Shown: positions 1-7,814, counted from the first letter of the stretch. The stretch: 40,172 nt of DNA from an uncultured Prolixibacteraceae bacterium (GCA_913063265.1 CAJXZG010000045.1:1-40172); one strand, 5' to 3'. The notes: a model not told the origin generated them from the letters alone. Translations and numbers: made by a program.

Positions 1-59
1 ACATAGAAAATTTGTATTTTCAACATTTTTTCAAAGCTTTTAAGAAAGTGTGTACATGC

Positions 60-210
60 TCATGCTGGGCACACACACGCAATATACGTAAGCCGGGCGA
101 TGTGGGTAATTTGAACTTTTGTACATTTACTAAAAATAGCAACGGTTTGACAGGTTGGAGCTTCGAATTCCCGGCCTCCGCATATTGCCACCGTTATGCC
201 GCATAGTAAA
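60..210 (-). repeat. Non-coding cassette-flank repeat, left copy
   Basis: GC-richer non-coding block just upstream of the toxin gene. Read on the minus strand it begins with GGCATAACGGTGG, continues through ATGCGG, GGCCGGG, AATTCG, CAACC and TGCTA and ends with CGTATATTGCGTG. The same ordered set of short words occurs on the plus strand at about 960-1165, so the two copies face away from each other and bracket the toxin-antitoxin pair. The alignment was done by eye and is imperfect. A 64-codon open frame lies here but looks like chance reading through the repeat. Confidence 0.5.
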
Positions 211-269
211 AAGAAGAATAATCCTTGATAATATTTTGTCTTTACACAACAAAATGTTTACAAACTTGT

Positions 270-277
270 TAACTTTG
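270..277 (+). promoter_or_regulatory. Bacteroidota -7 box of the toxin-antitoxin operon
   Basis: TAACTTTG matches the TAnnTTTG -7 consensus exactly. It ends only 4 bases before the toxin ATG at 282, so transcription would start at or beside the start codon and the mRNA would be nearly leaderless. Overlapping it are GTTTACAAAC (256-265, 4-bp arms) and ACAA-AC-TTGT (260-269), which could be the operator for the antitoxin. No good -33 box is visible at the usual spacing. Confidence 0.45.
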
Positions 278-281
278 CAGA

Positions 282-629
282 ATGACCAGAGAAATAAAAT
301 TTTATAAAAACTATTTTATTGACTTCTATATTTCGCTCGATTCATCGGTACAACAAAAAATAGAATATGTTTTTAAAGTGATTAAAACTGTGGATTTAAT
401 TCCTCAGAAATTTTTGAAACATATTGAAAGTACGGATGGACTTTATGAAATAAGAATAAAAGTTGGTTCTGACATTTATCGGGTATTTTGCTGTTTTGAC
501 TCCGGACGAATTGTTGTTTTATTTAACGGATTTCAGAAGAAAAGCAAAAAAACACCGAAGAAAGAAATTGCAAAGGCATTAAAAATTAAAGAGGATTATT
601 TTAAAAATAAAAAAGGAGAAGGAAAATGA
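282..629 (+). CDS. RelE/HigB-like toxin (Gp49 family)
   Basis: A 115-residue protein resembling the phage Gp49/HigB branch of the RelE superfamily, ribosome-dependent mRNA interferases that halt translation. The signs are a small basic protein, an N-terminal segment beginning MTREIKFYKNYF, a central GLYEIRIKVGSDIYRVFC strand region that typically carries the basic catalytic surface, an FxGFxKKxxKTP segment (about residues 81-91), and a lysine-rich C-terminus. The stop codon overlaps the start of the downstream XRE antitoxin (ATGA at 626-629), the toxin-first order typical of HigBA. The ATG at 282 is the only start that keeps the family N-terminus. Family assignment is confident. Toxicity and target are inferred from the family, and the HigB label is by gene order rather than close sequence identity. 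Confidence 0.88.
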   Translation: MTREIKFYKNYFIDFYISLDSSVQQKIEYVFKVIKTVDLIPQKFLKHIESTDGLYEIRIKVGSDIYRVFCCFDSGRIVVLFNGFQKKSKKTPKKEIAKALKIKEDYFKNKKGEGK

Positions 630-925
630 AAACAATAAAAGATGCAACAAATTATGATGAATTATTAGACATCAAATACGGAAAACTGGGAACAGAAAAA
701 CGCGATGAATTTGAGATGAAAGCAAAAGCTTTTATTGTTGGAGAAATGATAAAAGAAGAAAGAAAAAAAGCTCATCTCACCCAAGAAGACCTGGCTAAAA
801 AAACTGGTACAAAAAAGAGTTACATTTCCCGACTTGAAAATGGAAAAATAGACATTCAAATTTCCACACTGTTTAAAATTTTTGAAGAAGGATTAGGGAA
901 AAAACTTGGATTGACAATTAACTAA
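626..925 (+). CDS. HigA-like XRE antitoxin
   Basis: A 99-residue protein with a helix-turn-helix of the XRE/Cro type at about residues 40-90: LTQEDLAKKTGTKKSYISRLENGK is the classical recognition helix pattern. The preceding 40 residues form a charged helix that in this family contacts the toxin. It should neutralise the upstream toxin by direct binding and repress the shared promoter at about 250-277. The start overlaps the toxin stop by four bases, implying translational coupling. The short C-terminal tail (EEGLGKKLGLTIN) is typical of Bacteroidota HigA relatives. The repeat block at about 960 begins within some 35 bases of its stop, so nothing else is in this cassette. Confidence 0.88.
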   Translation: MKTIKDATNYDELLDIKYGKLGTEKRDEFEMKAKAFIVGEMIKEERKKAHLTQEDLAKKTGTKKSYISRLENGKIDIQISTLFKIFEEGLGKKLGLTIN

Positions 926-959
926 TAAATGCAAAAAACCAAACCTAAAAAACAAACTA

Positions 960-1165
960 CGACGCCATAACAAAGTGCAAATGTAATGCGGGCGGGCGCG
1001 GTGATCCAAAATTCGCGCCCTTTTCAACCACCCCCAATCCGTCTTTGACGGATGACGGTGCTAAAAATAATGTTTAACAAAAAGCCGGCTTGGCTCCGTG
1101 GCAGATTTGGCTGGACACTGTTTCAAAATCCCGCCCGACCACATATAAGTGACCGTTAATGAACT
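960..1165 (+). repeat. Non-coding cassette-flank repeat, right copy
   Basis: GC-rich non-coding block after the antitoxin gene. It starts CGCCATAACAAAGTG, then contains ATGCGGGCGG, AATTCGCGCCC, CAACC, TGCTAAAAATAATG, AAGCCGGCTTGG and CCCGCCCGACCACATATAAG, the same word order as the reverse strand of 60-210. An internal hairpin is visible at about 1040-1063 (ATCCGTC-TTT-GACGGAT). The stretch 926-1180 holds no credible gene. Function unknown; it resembles the inter-cassette repeats that flank mobile accessory genes in many Bacteroidota genomes, but it does not fit the integron attC core rule. Confidence 0.5.
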
Positions 1166-1188
1166 TGTTTAAAGCCGACCTAGTGCAT

Positions 1189-1294
1189 AGATTATTGAAT
1201 TTCTTATACTTTACAAAAATCATTTGTAAAGATTATTCGATTTTCTTTACAAAAGAAACTATATTTGTATAGATTATCTAAATTTCTTTACAAA
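1189..1294 (+). repeat. Triple direct repeat with CTTTACAAA sites in the fic promoter
   Basis: Three direct copies of AGATTAT-N-ATTTC-CTTTACAAA lie at 1189-1217, 1230-1253 and 1271-1294. The CTTTACAAA words are at 1209-1217, 1245-1253 and 1286-1294. An inverted copy, TTTGTAAAG at 1223-1231, makes a perfect 9-bp inverted repeat with the first. The third word overlaps the ATG of the Fic gene at 1294. The layout suits a multi-site operator, most simply bound by the winged-helix tail of the Fic protein itself (inference). Confidence 0.72.
1260..1267 (+). promoter_or_regulatory. -7 box of the fic gene
   Basis: TATATTTG fits TAnnTTTG exactly. A weak -33 element, TTCG at 1236-1239, lies 20 bases upstream. 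The predicted transcript would start near 1272, about 20 bases before the ATG. The box lies between the second and third CTTTACAAA words, so a protein bound to these would compete with RNA polymerase. Confidence 0.6.
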
Positions 1295-2367
1295 TGAAAA
1301 ACTGGGAATTAACTAAATTACCACTCGATATTGATTTAGAAACGAAAAACGTTCTGAAATCATTACCTGCCGCTCACGCAGCTTTAGCAGAACTTAAAGG
1401 TATTGCTTCTACTATTCCAAACCAGAATATCTTAATTAATACTTTGGGTTTGCAAGAGGCAAAAGATAGCTCAGCAATAGAAAACATAATTACAACACAC
1501 GATGACTTGTACAAGTCAGAACTAAACTTTGATGCATTTAAATCACTTAATGCCAAAGAAGTTCAGAATTATATCTACGCACTAAAAAAAGGATTTGAAT
1601 TAACAACAGAGAGTGGATTATTGACAAACAGAACCATTTTACAAATTCAAGCGGCACTAGAAAACAACAAAGCTGGATTTCGAAAATTACCTGGAACCGA
1701 TTTGAAAAATGCTTCAACCGGAGAAACAGTTTATACCCCACCCCAAGATTATGAGGAAATTTTAGGCTTAATGTCAAATCTTGAAAATTACATTAACGAC
1801 TCTGCAATTCAAGACTGTGATCCTTTGATTAAAATGGCAATAATACATTTCCAGTTTGAAAGTATTCATCCATTTTATGATGGAAATGGGCGGACAGGAA
1901 GAATAATAAATATCCTGTATTTGATATTGGAAAAACTGCAAAATCTTCCAATTCTATATTTAAGCAACTATATCATAAAGCATAAACCTGACTATTACCG
2001 ACTTCTACAAAATGTTAGAGACGAAAACCTCTGGGAGGATTGGATACTTTTTATGGTCAAAGGTGTTGAGGAAACTTCGCGAGAAACTATCGAATTAATT
2101 CTGAAAATTAAAGAATTAATGCTTGCTTATAAACACAAACTGAGAGACAATTACAAGTTTTATAGTCAGGACTTGCTCAACAATTTATTTAAACACCCAT
2201 ACACAAAAATTGAGTTTGTTGTTAATGAGCTAGGCGTTTCCAGACTAACAGCAGCAAATTATTTGAATAAACTGTCTGACGATAATATGCTTAAAAAAGA
2301 AAAATTAGGCACTGGAAATTATTATATAAATGAAGAACTATTTGAATTACTAACGAAAAGAAAATAA
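1294..2367 (+). CDS. Fic-family protein adenylyltransferase with C-terminal winged helix
   Basis: A 357-residue Fic/DOC protein expected to transfer AMP (or another nucleotide moiety) to a protein hydroxyl. The catalytic loop HPFYDGNGRTGR is intact (His192, Asp196, Asn198, Arg200, Arg203). A flap hairpin is seen at about 142-150. The N-terminal Fic_N-type region carries an inhibitory-helix motif, SSAIEN at 59-64, fitting [S/T]xxxE[G/N], so the enzyme is probably auto-inhibited by Glu63. Residues about 300-350 form a winged helix (VVNELGVSRLTAANYLNKL), an architecture known from many Bacteroidota and archaeal Fic proteins. Target proteins cannot be told from sequence. The operator-like repeats upstream suggest self-regulation. 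It stands alone and converges on the hydrolase gene. Confidence 0.9.
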   Translation: MKNWELTKLPLDIDLETKNVLKSLPAAHAALAELKGIASTIPNQNILINTLGLQEAKDSSAIENIITTHDDLYKSELNFDAFKSLNAKEVQNYIYALKKGFELTTESGLLTNRTILQIQAALENNKAGFRKLPGTDLKNASTGETVYTPPQDYEEILGLMSNLENYINDSAIQDCDPLIKMAIIHFQFESIHPFYDGNGRTGRIINILYLILEKLQNLPILYLSNYIIKHKPDYYRLLQNVRDENLWEDWILFMVKGVEETSRETIELILKIKELMLAYKHKLRDNYKFYSQDLLNNLFKHPYTKIEFVVNELGVSRLTAANYLNKLSDDNMLKKEKLGTGNYYINEELFELLTKRK

Positions 2368-2395
2368 AAACACAGACATTAACAAAAGCTTTATC

Positions 2396-3526
2396 TTATT
2401 TAAACAGCAATTCAGCTTTACAAAAAATTGAATCTAATCCCTCAGGAATTTGTCTTTCGAATTGCCATTGCAAATAATTTAAATCGTGGTTATGACCTTC
2501 AAAAATATAACATTGCAAATTTTCTTTCCCCGCACTTTTGAACCTATCCTGAATATCATATACGCCTTCAACAGGAACATTTCCATCATCAATCCCATGG
2601 AAAATATATATTGATATATCTATCCGCAATAACCTCGTTTTATTGGCCTCAAGTAAAAAGTGTTCTTTCAGCCATCTCGTTGTTACCCTGAAATAATTAT
2701 TCCAAACCCAATTATTATTGCCTGCATCAATCATCAACATTAAATATTCATAATAATCAGCAAGCTTTACTTCAAAATCCTTATAATCTATAACACTGTC
2801 TTTCACTAGATCCAGTGATGCAAAATCTGCATTTCGAAATAGTTTGGATCTTCCAATGGTAGCACCTTCTTCAGTTGATTCGTATTCATTCCTCTGAATA
2901 ATATTATCCCTGTTACTATCAAAATATTTTCGAAGGTTAATCAAAGAAGCCTTGCCGGAATATTGCCATTTAAGTACATCAGATAAGTTCTCGTTAACAT
3001 AGCCAAACAGTAACAATGCATCCACTTTTTCAATTTTTCTGTCGGCAACCATTGATGCAATAATAGTTCCTTCGCTACAACCCAGCAAAACTATCTTTGT
3101 TTTTGAGAATCGACCATCATTTTTTAAATGCGAAATTATTGATTCAACATCCCTGACTTCATTGAAAGGTAAATACTTTGAATACTTTGCGGAATCAATT
3201 TTATCGTAATATGGCGGAGTATCTCCAAGAGTAACACCTCTCCTGTTATAAGTAAAAAATCCAATGTTACGTTTATTAAACTCCGCTGCGAACAAATCAA
3301 AATAGTTAAATTCAATATTTCCAATTTTTCGCTTGTTCAGGTAGGTATTGGGTCCTGTACCATGAACAAATATTACTAACAGCGGAATGTCCTCATTTCC
3401 ATGCGGAAATTCCAATCGCCCTGATATGCTGTCACCATCTGATAATTTTATACTGATAATTTCATCGGCAAAAATATGATGGCATGATAAAACCATAATG
3501 ATTAACAATCCAATTTTCTTCATCAT
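2396..3526 (-). CDS. Exported alpha/beta hydrolase
   Basis: An alpha/beta-hydrolase-fold protein of about 376 residues with an N-terminal signal peptide (MKKIGLLIIMVLSCHHIFA), so probably periplasmic. The oxyanion-side HGTGP motif follows strand 3, the nucleophile elbow is GCSEG, an acid is offered by HGIDDGNVP, and the catalytic histidine by FEGHNHD. It most resembles dienelactone-hydrolase or prolyl-oligopeptidase-like esterases/peptidases; the substrate is unknown. I chose the MM start at 3526 because it places the signal peptide at the N-terminus; an in-frame ATG at 3562 would add a charged non-signal leader. It lies 58 bases behind the membrane protein of the ECF sigma operon and may be its output gene. 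Confidence 0.8.
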   Translation of the reverse strand: MMKKIGLLIIMVLSCHHIFADEIISIKLSDGDSISGRLEFPHGNEDIPLLVIFVHGTGPNTYLNKRKIGNIEFNYFDLFAAEFNKRNIGFFTYNRRGVTLGDTPPYYDKIDSAKYSKYLPFNEVRDVESIISHLKNDGRFSKTKIVLLGCSEGTIIASMVADRKIEKVDALLLFGYVNENLSDVLKWQYSGKASLINLRKYFDSNRDNIIQRNEYESTEEGATIGRSKLFRNADFASLDLVKDSVIDYKDFEVKLADYYEYLMLMIDAGNNNWVWNNYFRVTTRWLKEHFLLEANKTRLLRIDISIYIFHGIDDGNVPVEGVYDIQDRFKSAGKENLQCYIFEGHNHDLNYLQWQFERQIPEGLDSIFCKAELLFK

Positions 3527-3584
3527 GTTTATAGTTTTAGAATTACAATTCAGATCGCACATCCAGCGGATTACGATGATTTTA

Positions 3585-4205
3585 TCATTCGTCCAGTTTG
3601 TAAAGACGACCCTGCAAATTCTTTAGAAATTCGAGATTATGCAGTTGATATTTTCTGATTTTTAGCACTACATAATATGAAACGAAAAGACCGATTGGAA
3701 TTCCAACAATTAATCCGATAATTGATTCTTCAGTGTTAAGTACTTCAATAAATGATTTATTTTCAAAATAAACGTGAATGGATAAGACAGTGAGCAGATA
3801 CAAGAACGGGATTAAATATATGTATGATTTGCTAAACCTTCCGGTTAACCATTTGGTTAAAAGTTTTATTCTTGTTTCCAACCAATTACTTAAAGGCTGA
3901 CTGTATTTATAATTTTGCAATTTATACCAGGAGAATAAACCCGAAATGAATGATATGGCAGTAAGGATTCCAAGTGTTAAATTATTAATCAAATAAATCA
4001 AATCATCCTGACGGTTGACGGATGTAATAATCAGCCAGATCATTAATCCAACACTAACAATTATTGATGTAACTATAACAATCGTGAATTTATTAATCGT
4101 TTGCCTGGTTTTTGAAATCAGTAACAGATTCAGCTCATCCTTTGATTTCTGATTGGTTTTTACATCCAGATTTTTCCAGATTTTTTGTAGTTCTTTATTT
4201 TCCAT
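3585..4205 (-). CDS. Four-helix membrane protein, probable anti-sigma factor
   Basis: A 206-residue protein with a soluble N-terminus (about 1-38) that begins MENKELQKIWKNLD, then four hydrophobic helices at about 40-62, 70-92, 126-146 and 162-182, with a charged C-terminal tail. No recognised catalytic motif. Its ATG overlaps the end of the ECF sigma factor gene by 11 bases, so the two are translationally coupled. Membrane proteins in this position usually hold the sigma factor inactive; calling it an anti-sigma factor is inference from position and topology, since no zinc anti-sigma motif is present. Confidence 0.75.
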   Translation of the reverse strand: MENKELQKIWKNLDVKTNQKSKDELNLLLISKTRQTINKFTIVIVTSIIVSVGLMIWLIITSVNRQDDLIYLINNLTLGILTAISFISGLFSWYKLQNYKYSQPLSNWLETRIKLLTKWLTGRFSKSYIYLIPFLYLLTVLSIHVYFENKSFIEVLNTEESIIGLIVGIPIGLFVSYYVVLKIRKYQLHNLEFLKNLQGRLYKLDE

Positions 4206-4698
4206 GATTCAAGTGTTCAAAATTCTGTTTTAATATTTTTTTAGCCCTGTTAATTCGTACCCCGACATTTGATTTTGAGATACCAATGATTTCAGCTATC
4301 TCGTTATAATTCTTTTCTTCAAGGTACATGAGCATAATTGACTTGTCAATTTCATCAAGATTATAAATAGCATTGATTAATAATTGTAATGATTCATTCT
4401 TTGATATTTCTTCAATGATATCTGAATTATCGGGTAATTCGGGTATATTTTCTTTGTATTCAATTCTCCTTTGTTTTTTTATCCTTGAAATAGAAGTGTT
4501 TATCGACACCTTATAAATCCAGGAACCAATACTGCTTTTGTTCTTTAATCCCGGATACGACTTCCATAGCTGATAAACTATTTCCTGAAAATTATCTTCT
4601 CTGTCTGTTTTGCTTTTAAAATAAACTAAACTGACTTTATAAAGTATTCCCTGATAGTTTGTCAGTATTTCGAGAAATTCATTTTTCAATAATGCCAT
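4195..4698 (-). CDS. ECF-type sigma-70 factor
   Basis: A 167-residue two-domain sigma factor. Region 2 spans about 20-80 (FKSKTDREDNFQEIVYQLWK, GSWIYKVSINTSISRIKKQ) and region 4 about 105-160, with the helix-turn-helix YNEIAEIIGISKSNVGVRINRAKK. It should direct RNA polymerase to a small regulon, likely including this operon. Downstream are the overlapping membrane protein and the exported hydrolase, giving a likely envelope-stress circuit. No TAnnTTTG box is seen just upstream, consistent with transcription by an alternative sigma factor, though that is weak evidence. Confidence 0.92.
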   Translation of the reverse strand: MALLKNEFLEILTNYQGILYKVSLVYFKSKTDREDNFQEIVYQLWKSYPGLKNKSSIGSWIYKVSINTSISRIKKQRRIEYKENIPELPDNSDIIEEISKNESLQLLINAIYNLDEIDKSIMLMYLEEKNYNEIAEIIGISKSNVGVRINRAKKILKQNFEHLNHGK

Positions 4699-4739
4699 AG
4701 TTGACTTGTTTCTAACAAAGTATCCTTTAACAATAATTT

Positions 4740-5290
4740 ATTACAAAAAAACAGAAAAATAAACCAATAAATTAATTAACTGACAATATCATTAGCGGTA
4801 AAAAACAACAATGCACTTATCAGGTTGATGCTCCCGGATAAGATGGTCGGAATGCATTTTTCCCGCCAGCGAACATTCTCAGATTTTGATTTATCTTTTC
4901 CTATCTGTTCATGATATATGTGGCAGTTCCATTGCTGACGCTTCGTTACATCAAGGTTGCGGTTCGTCAAAACCGGATTTTGCAGTCCGTGTTTCCCAAA
5001 ACCAACTTGTTTTCGGCTAAAGGTTTCCAGAGTACACGGAATCCGTAAACTACTTTCCCCTTCTGCATAAAAACCTATATTCCGCCTGGTAATTCTAATG
5101 GAATACTTTTTATGTGCACCAATCATGTTTAATCCAAAATAATTTGCAATTTTAAACTACCTAATAAGATTTGAATTGGTGTACACATGCGAAAGCACAG
5201 TTCCACGACATGTGGACAGAAACACCCGGGATTCGTTGGGTTGCCAGTCAGTGTATGCCCTGTAACAAATTAAATATTAAATAATTACAC
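4740..5290. other. Long non-coding block with repeat-like texture
   Basis: No convincing gene. Composition is less AT-rich than the neighbouring intergenic DNA, and short words recur in both orientations, for instance GGTGTACACATGCG (about 5177-5190), TTCCACGACATGTGG and CACCCGGGATTCG. The stretch ends about 45 bases before the methyltransferase ATG. A 116-codon minus frame (4776-5126) has no domain-like character, no RBS and no signal peptide, and I regard it as read-through of the block. GCATGTGTACACC on the minus strand resembles GCATGTACACAC at the left cassette flank near the window start, hinting at a related accessory boundary. Confidence 0.4.
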
Positions 5291-5305
5291 ATACCTTGAA
5301 ACTCT

Positions 5306-6283
5306 ATGAATGCTAAAGAATTACGAGAAATGGCAGTGGCATTTCAGAAAAGCAGAATAATACTGACTGCCTATGAACTGGATATTTTCACATTTATAAA
5401 CGACAAAAGTCTAAATGCTGAAACCATAGCCAAAGGATTAAATTTAAATAAAAATGCAACTGAAAGATTGCTAAATGCTTTGGTTGCAACAGACCTTTTG
5501 AACAAGGAAAATGAAAACTTCAGCAATTCGAAAGAGAGTGTTCAGTTTCTTTCAAAGAACAGTTCTGAATTTATGGCCGGCCTGATGCATTCCAATCATT
5601 TGTGGAATACCTGGAGCCATTTGACTGAAGTGGTAAAAATCGGTAATGTTGCTGATACATCAAATATCAATGAAAGAGGAGAAGATTGGTTGGAAGCATT
5701 TATTCATGCTATGCACTACAGGGGAAAGAAACAAGCTCCTACTCAAATTGCAGAAATTGATTTGCAAAATGTAGACTCTGTGTTGGATGTTGGCGGGGGC
5801 TCAGGATGTTTTTGCATGGAATTTTTAAAACAAAAACCGGGATTAAAAACCGCTATTTTTGACCTCCCCAATGTAGTTCCTGTTTCAAAAAAGATTGTAG
5901 AAAAAGAAGGTTACGGCGATAGCATCGTATATTATACCGGAGACTTTACGATTGACGAACTTCCCAAAGGATTCGATCTGATATTTTTATCTGCCATTAT
6001 ACACAGTAATTCATACAAAACAAACGAGGACCTCATAAAAAAATGTTACAATGCCTTAAATCCAGGGGGTAAAATTGTTATACAAGACTGGATAATGAAT
6101 GATTCAAAAACAGTACCACCACAAGGTGCAATTTTTTCCATTAATATGTTAGTGGGTGTTGAAGGTGGTGATTGCTATTCTGAAAACGAAGTGAATTCCT
6201 GGATGAAAAATGCAGGTTTTAAAGATTTCTCAAAAATCGAACTGGAACATGGCCTGGGACAAATAACGGGCATCAAAAATTAA
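5306..6283 (+). CDS. SAM-dependent O-methyltransferase (plant-type O-MT family 2)
   Basis: A 325-residue enzyme of the class I methyltransferase superfamily. Residues 1-100 form the winged-helix dimerisation domain characteristic of family 2 O-methyltransferases (AYELDIFTFINDKSLNAETIAKGLNLNKNATERLLNAL). The SAM pocket has VLDVGGGSG at about 159-167, the acidic residue of DLPNV and the GDFTID segment. His233 (FLSAIIHSNS) sits where the catalytic histidine of the family lies. The substrate is probably a small hydroxylated aromatic or quinone-like molecule, but this cannot be read from sequence. It begins right after the repeat-like block and may have arrived with it. A second, unrelated methyltransferase follows 180 bases later. 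Confidence 0.87.
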   Translation: MNAKELREMAVAFQKSRIILTAYELDIFTFINDKSLNAETIAKGLNLNKNATERLLNALVATDLLNKENENFSNSKESVQFLSKNSSEFMAGLMHSNHLWNTWSHLTEVVKIGNVADTSNINERGEDWLEAFIHAMHYRGKKQAPTQIAEIDLQNVDSVLDVGGGSGCFCMEFLKQKPGLKTAIFDLPNVVPVSKKIVEKEGYGDSIVYYTGDFTIDELPKGFDLIFLSAIIHSNSYKTNEDLIKKCYNALNPGGKIVIQDWIMNDSKTVPPQGAIFSINMLVGVEGGDCYSENEVNSWMKNAGFKDFSKIELEHGLGQITGIKN

Positions 6284-6420
6284 CATCAGGATTAAAGCAG
6301 ACAGATTTCATTTGTTATGGAATATTTTACATTCAAAACCTGTTATTTAAAACATATAGAAATCTCATCCCAAAGCGAAATGATAAACAAACAATTCGGA
6401 GGTAATGGCAGGAGATTGGC

Positions 6421-6443
6421 AGTATTGAAGTTTAAACAATACT
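6421..6443 (+). promoter_or_regulatory. Inverted repeat upstream of second methyltransferase
   Basis: AGTATTG at 6421-6427 and CAATACT at 6437-6443 form a perfect 7-bp inverted repeat with a 9-base AT-only-plus-one-G spacer. It ends 20 bases before the ATG at 6464 and overlaps where a promoter would be. Either an operator or a small hairpin in the leader; nothing further supports one over the other. Confidence 0.4.
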
Positions 6444-6463
6444 AAAGTTTTATAACACAATTT

Positions 6464-7234
6464 ATGGGCAGTAAAAAACAAAGCATTCATGAATTTGACC
6501 TTAAAATTATTCGTGAATATTTCTCCGGTACAGAACGACAGGCACCGGGTAGTTCGGATATTACACTCAAAGCATTAAGTTTTATCGAAGGCCTTGATGA
6601 AAACTCCAAAATTGCAGATATAGGATGTGGTACCGGTGGCCAAACTATGGTGTTAGCTCAAAGTACTAAAAGTGAAATTACCGGTATTGATTTATGTTCG
6701 GATTATATTGATCAATTTAACCGAAACACACAAAACAAGCTCCTTAAGCACAGAATAAAAGGGATTGTTGGCGATATGCAAAATCTTCCGTTTCGAAAAG
6801 AAGAACTGGACATGATTTGGTCGGAAGGAGCGATTTATAACATTGGATTTAAACGCGGATTAAATGAGTGGCGTAAATATCTGAAACCTGGAGGATATAT
6901 TGCGGTTACAGAAAATACATGGTTTACTGAAAACCGGCCTTCCGCGATTCAGGAATTTTGGGAAAAAGCCTATCCTGAAATTGACACCTTCGCAAACAAA
7001 CTCGCTCAAATGCAAACCGCCGGTTATATTCCGCTTGCTGCATTTACAGTCCCCGAAACTTGCTGGACAAATTATTATTCCCTTATGCAAAAGAGTCAGG
7101 AATCCTTTCTAAAAAAATACAAAGGCAACAAAACTGCCGAAGAATTTATTGCTTATCAGCGATATGAGGCTGATTTATATTACCAATACAAAGCATATTA
7201 TGGTTATGCATTTTACATTGGGAAAAAGATTTAA
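6464..7234 (+). CDS. Class I SAM-dependent methyltransferase
   Basis: A 256-residue enzyme with motif [10 protein letters not shown] (51-59), the acidic ribose-binding residue in GIDLCSDY, motif [11 protein letters not shown] and the post-motif [11 protein letters not shown], a Methyltransf_11/25 pattern. It lacks the winged-helix domain of the gene before it. Natural substrate unknown; small-molecule methylation is likelier than nucleic acid since no target-recognition domain exists. A perfect 7-bp inverted repeat lies directly upstream, so it may have its own promoter rather than being co-transcribed. Confidence 0.85.
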   Translation: MGSKKQSIHEFDLKIIREYFSGTERQAPGSSDITLKALSFIEGLDENSKIADIGCGTGGQTMVLAQSTKSEITGIDLCSDYIDQFNRNTQNKLLKHRIKGIVGDMQNLPFRKEELDMIWSEGAIYNIGFKRGLNEWRKYLKPGGYIAVTENTWFTENRPSAIQEFWEKAYPEIDTFANKLAQMQTAGYIPLAAFTVPETCWTNYYSLMQKSQESFLKKYKGNKTAEEFIAYQRYEADLYYQYKAYYGYAFYIGKKI

Positions 7235-7376
7235 TCCTTGCTGTTCCCGGATTATACAAGATAGAATTTGCGGTCATCGGTAAAACGGAGTTTGGATTAA
7301 GTTGTAATTTGAATAAATAAACCACAGATTTATTGTAACTTATTATAAGCTTTAGAAATATAAACAAGGGCTTATT

Positions 7377-7814
7377 ATGAAAACATTTTATGCATCTTTT
7401 TCCATCGTTTTCATCTTATCATTATTTATTGTCAAAACTATAAATGCCCAAACAATTCCGACGGTTTCTGAAGTTCATAATTTCATCAGTAACAACCATT
7501 TTCTGATAACATATAGAGAGGGAGAAGTTATATATGGCACTTACTATTTTATAGAGATTCATTATTGCACTAACGGATATTACGGTTTATACGGAAAAAT
7601 GATAAAAAGAACTGTGATGGGCAACGAACAACACAACAACTGGCAGGAGTTTGGAAGCTGGAAGGTAATCGAAAATAATGGGAATGTTGGTATTTATTAT
7701 AAAACAACCGCAGCGCAGGAAAAATTTTTCCCTGTATATCTGTTACCGGATGGGAATTATTCAATTGGTGAAGGGATCTCTATTGTAAAACAAGGCAAAG
7801 CAAAATGTAATTAA
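7377..7814 (+). CDS. Secreted protein of unknown function
   Basis: A 145-residue protein I do not recognise. Residues 1-24 are a clear Sec signal peptide (FSIVFILSLFIVKTINA, cleavage before QTIP). The mature part is small, rich in Tyr, Asn and Gly and mostly beta in character, with single cysteines in HYCTNGYYG and at the end (GKAKCN) that could pair as a disulphide. GSWKVIENNGNVGIYYK resembles the strand pairs of small lipocalin-like or META-like folds, but no family can be named. No partner gene is adjacent. Confidence 0.65.
   Translation: MKTFYASFSIVFILSLFIVKTINAQTIPTVSEVHNFISNNHFLITYREGEVIYGTYYFIEIHYCTNGYYGLYGKMIKRTVMGNEQHNNWQEFGSWKVIENNGNVGIYYKTTAAQEKFFPVYLLPDGNYSIGEGISIVKQGKAKCN

Noticed and set aside
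12..206. 64-codon plus-strand frame at the window start
   Set aside because: It reads through the non-coding repeat, has no recognisable domain or RBS, and has unlikely composition.
60..1165. Integron attC sites around the toxin-antitoxin genes
   Set aside because: The ends do not carry the GTTRRRY/RYYYAAC cores in the right order and no integrase is present.
4776..5126. 116-codon minus-strand frame
   Set aside because: No domain, signal or start context; it runs through a repeat-like block. Kept only as part of the non-coding entry.
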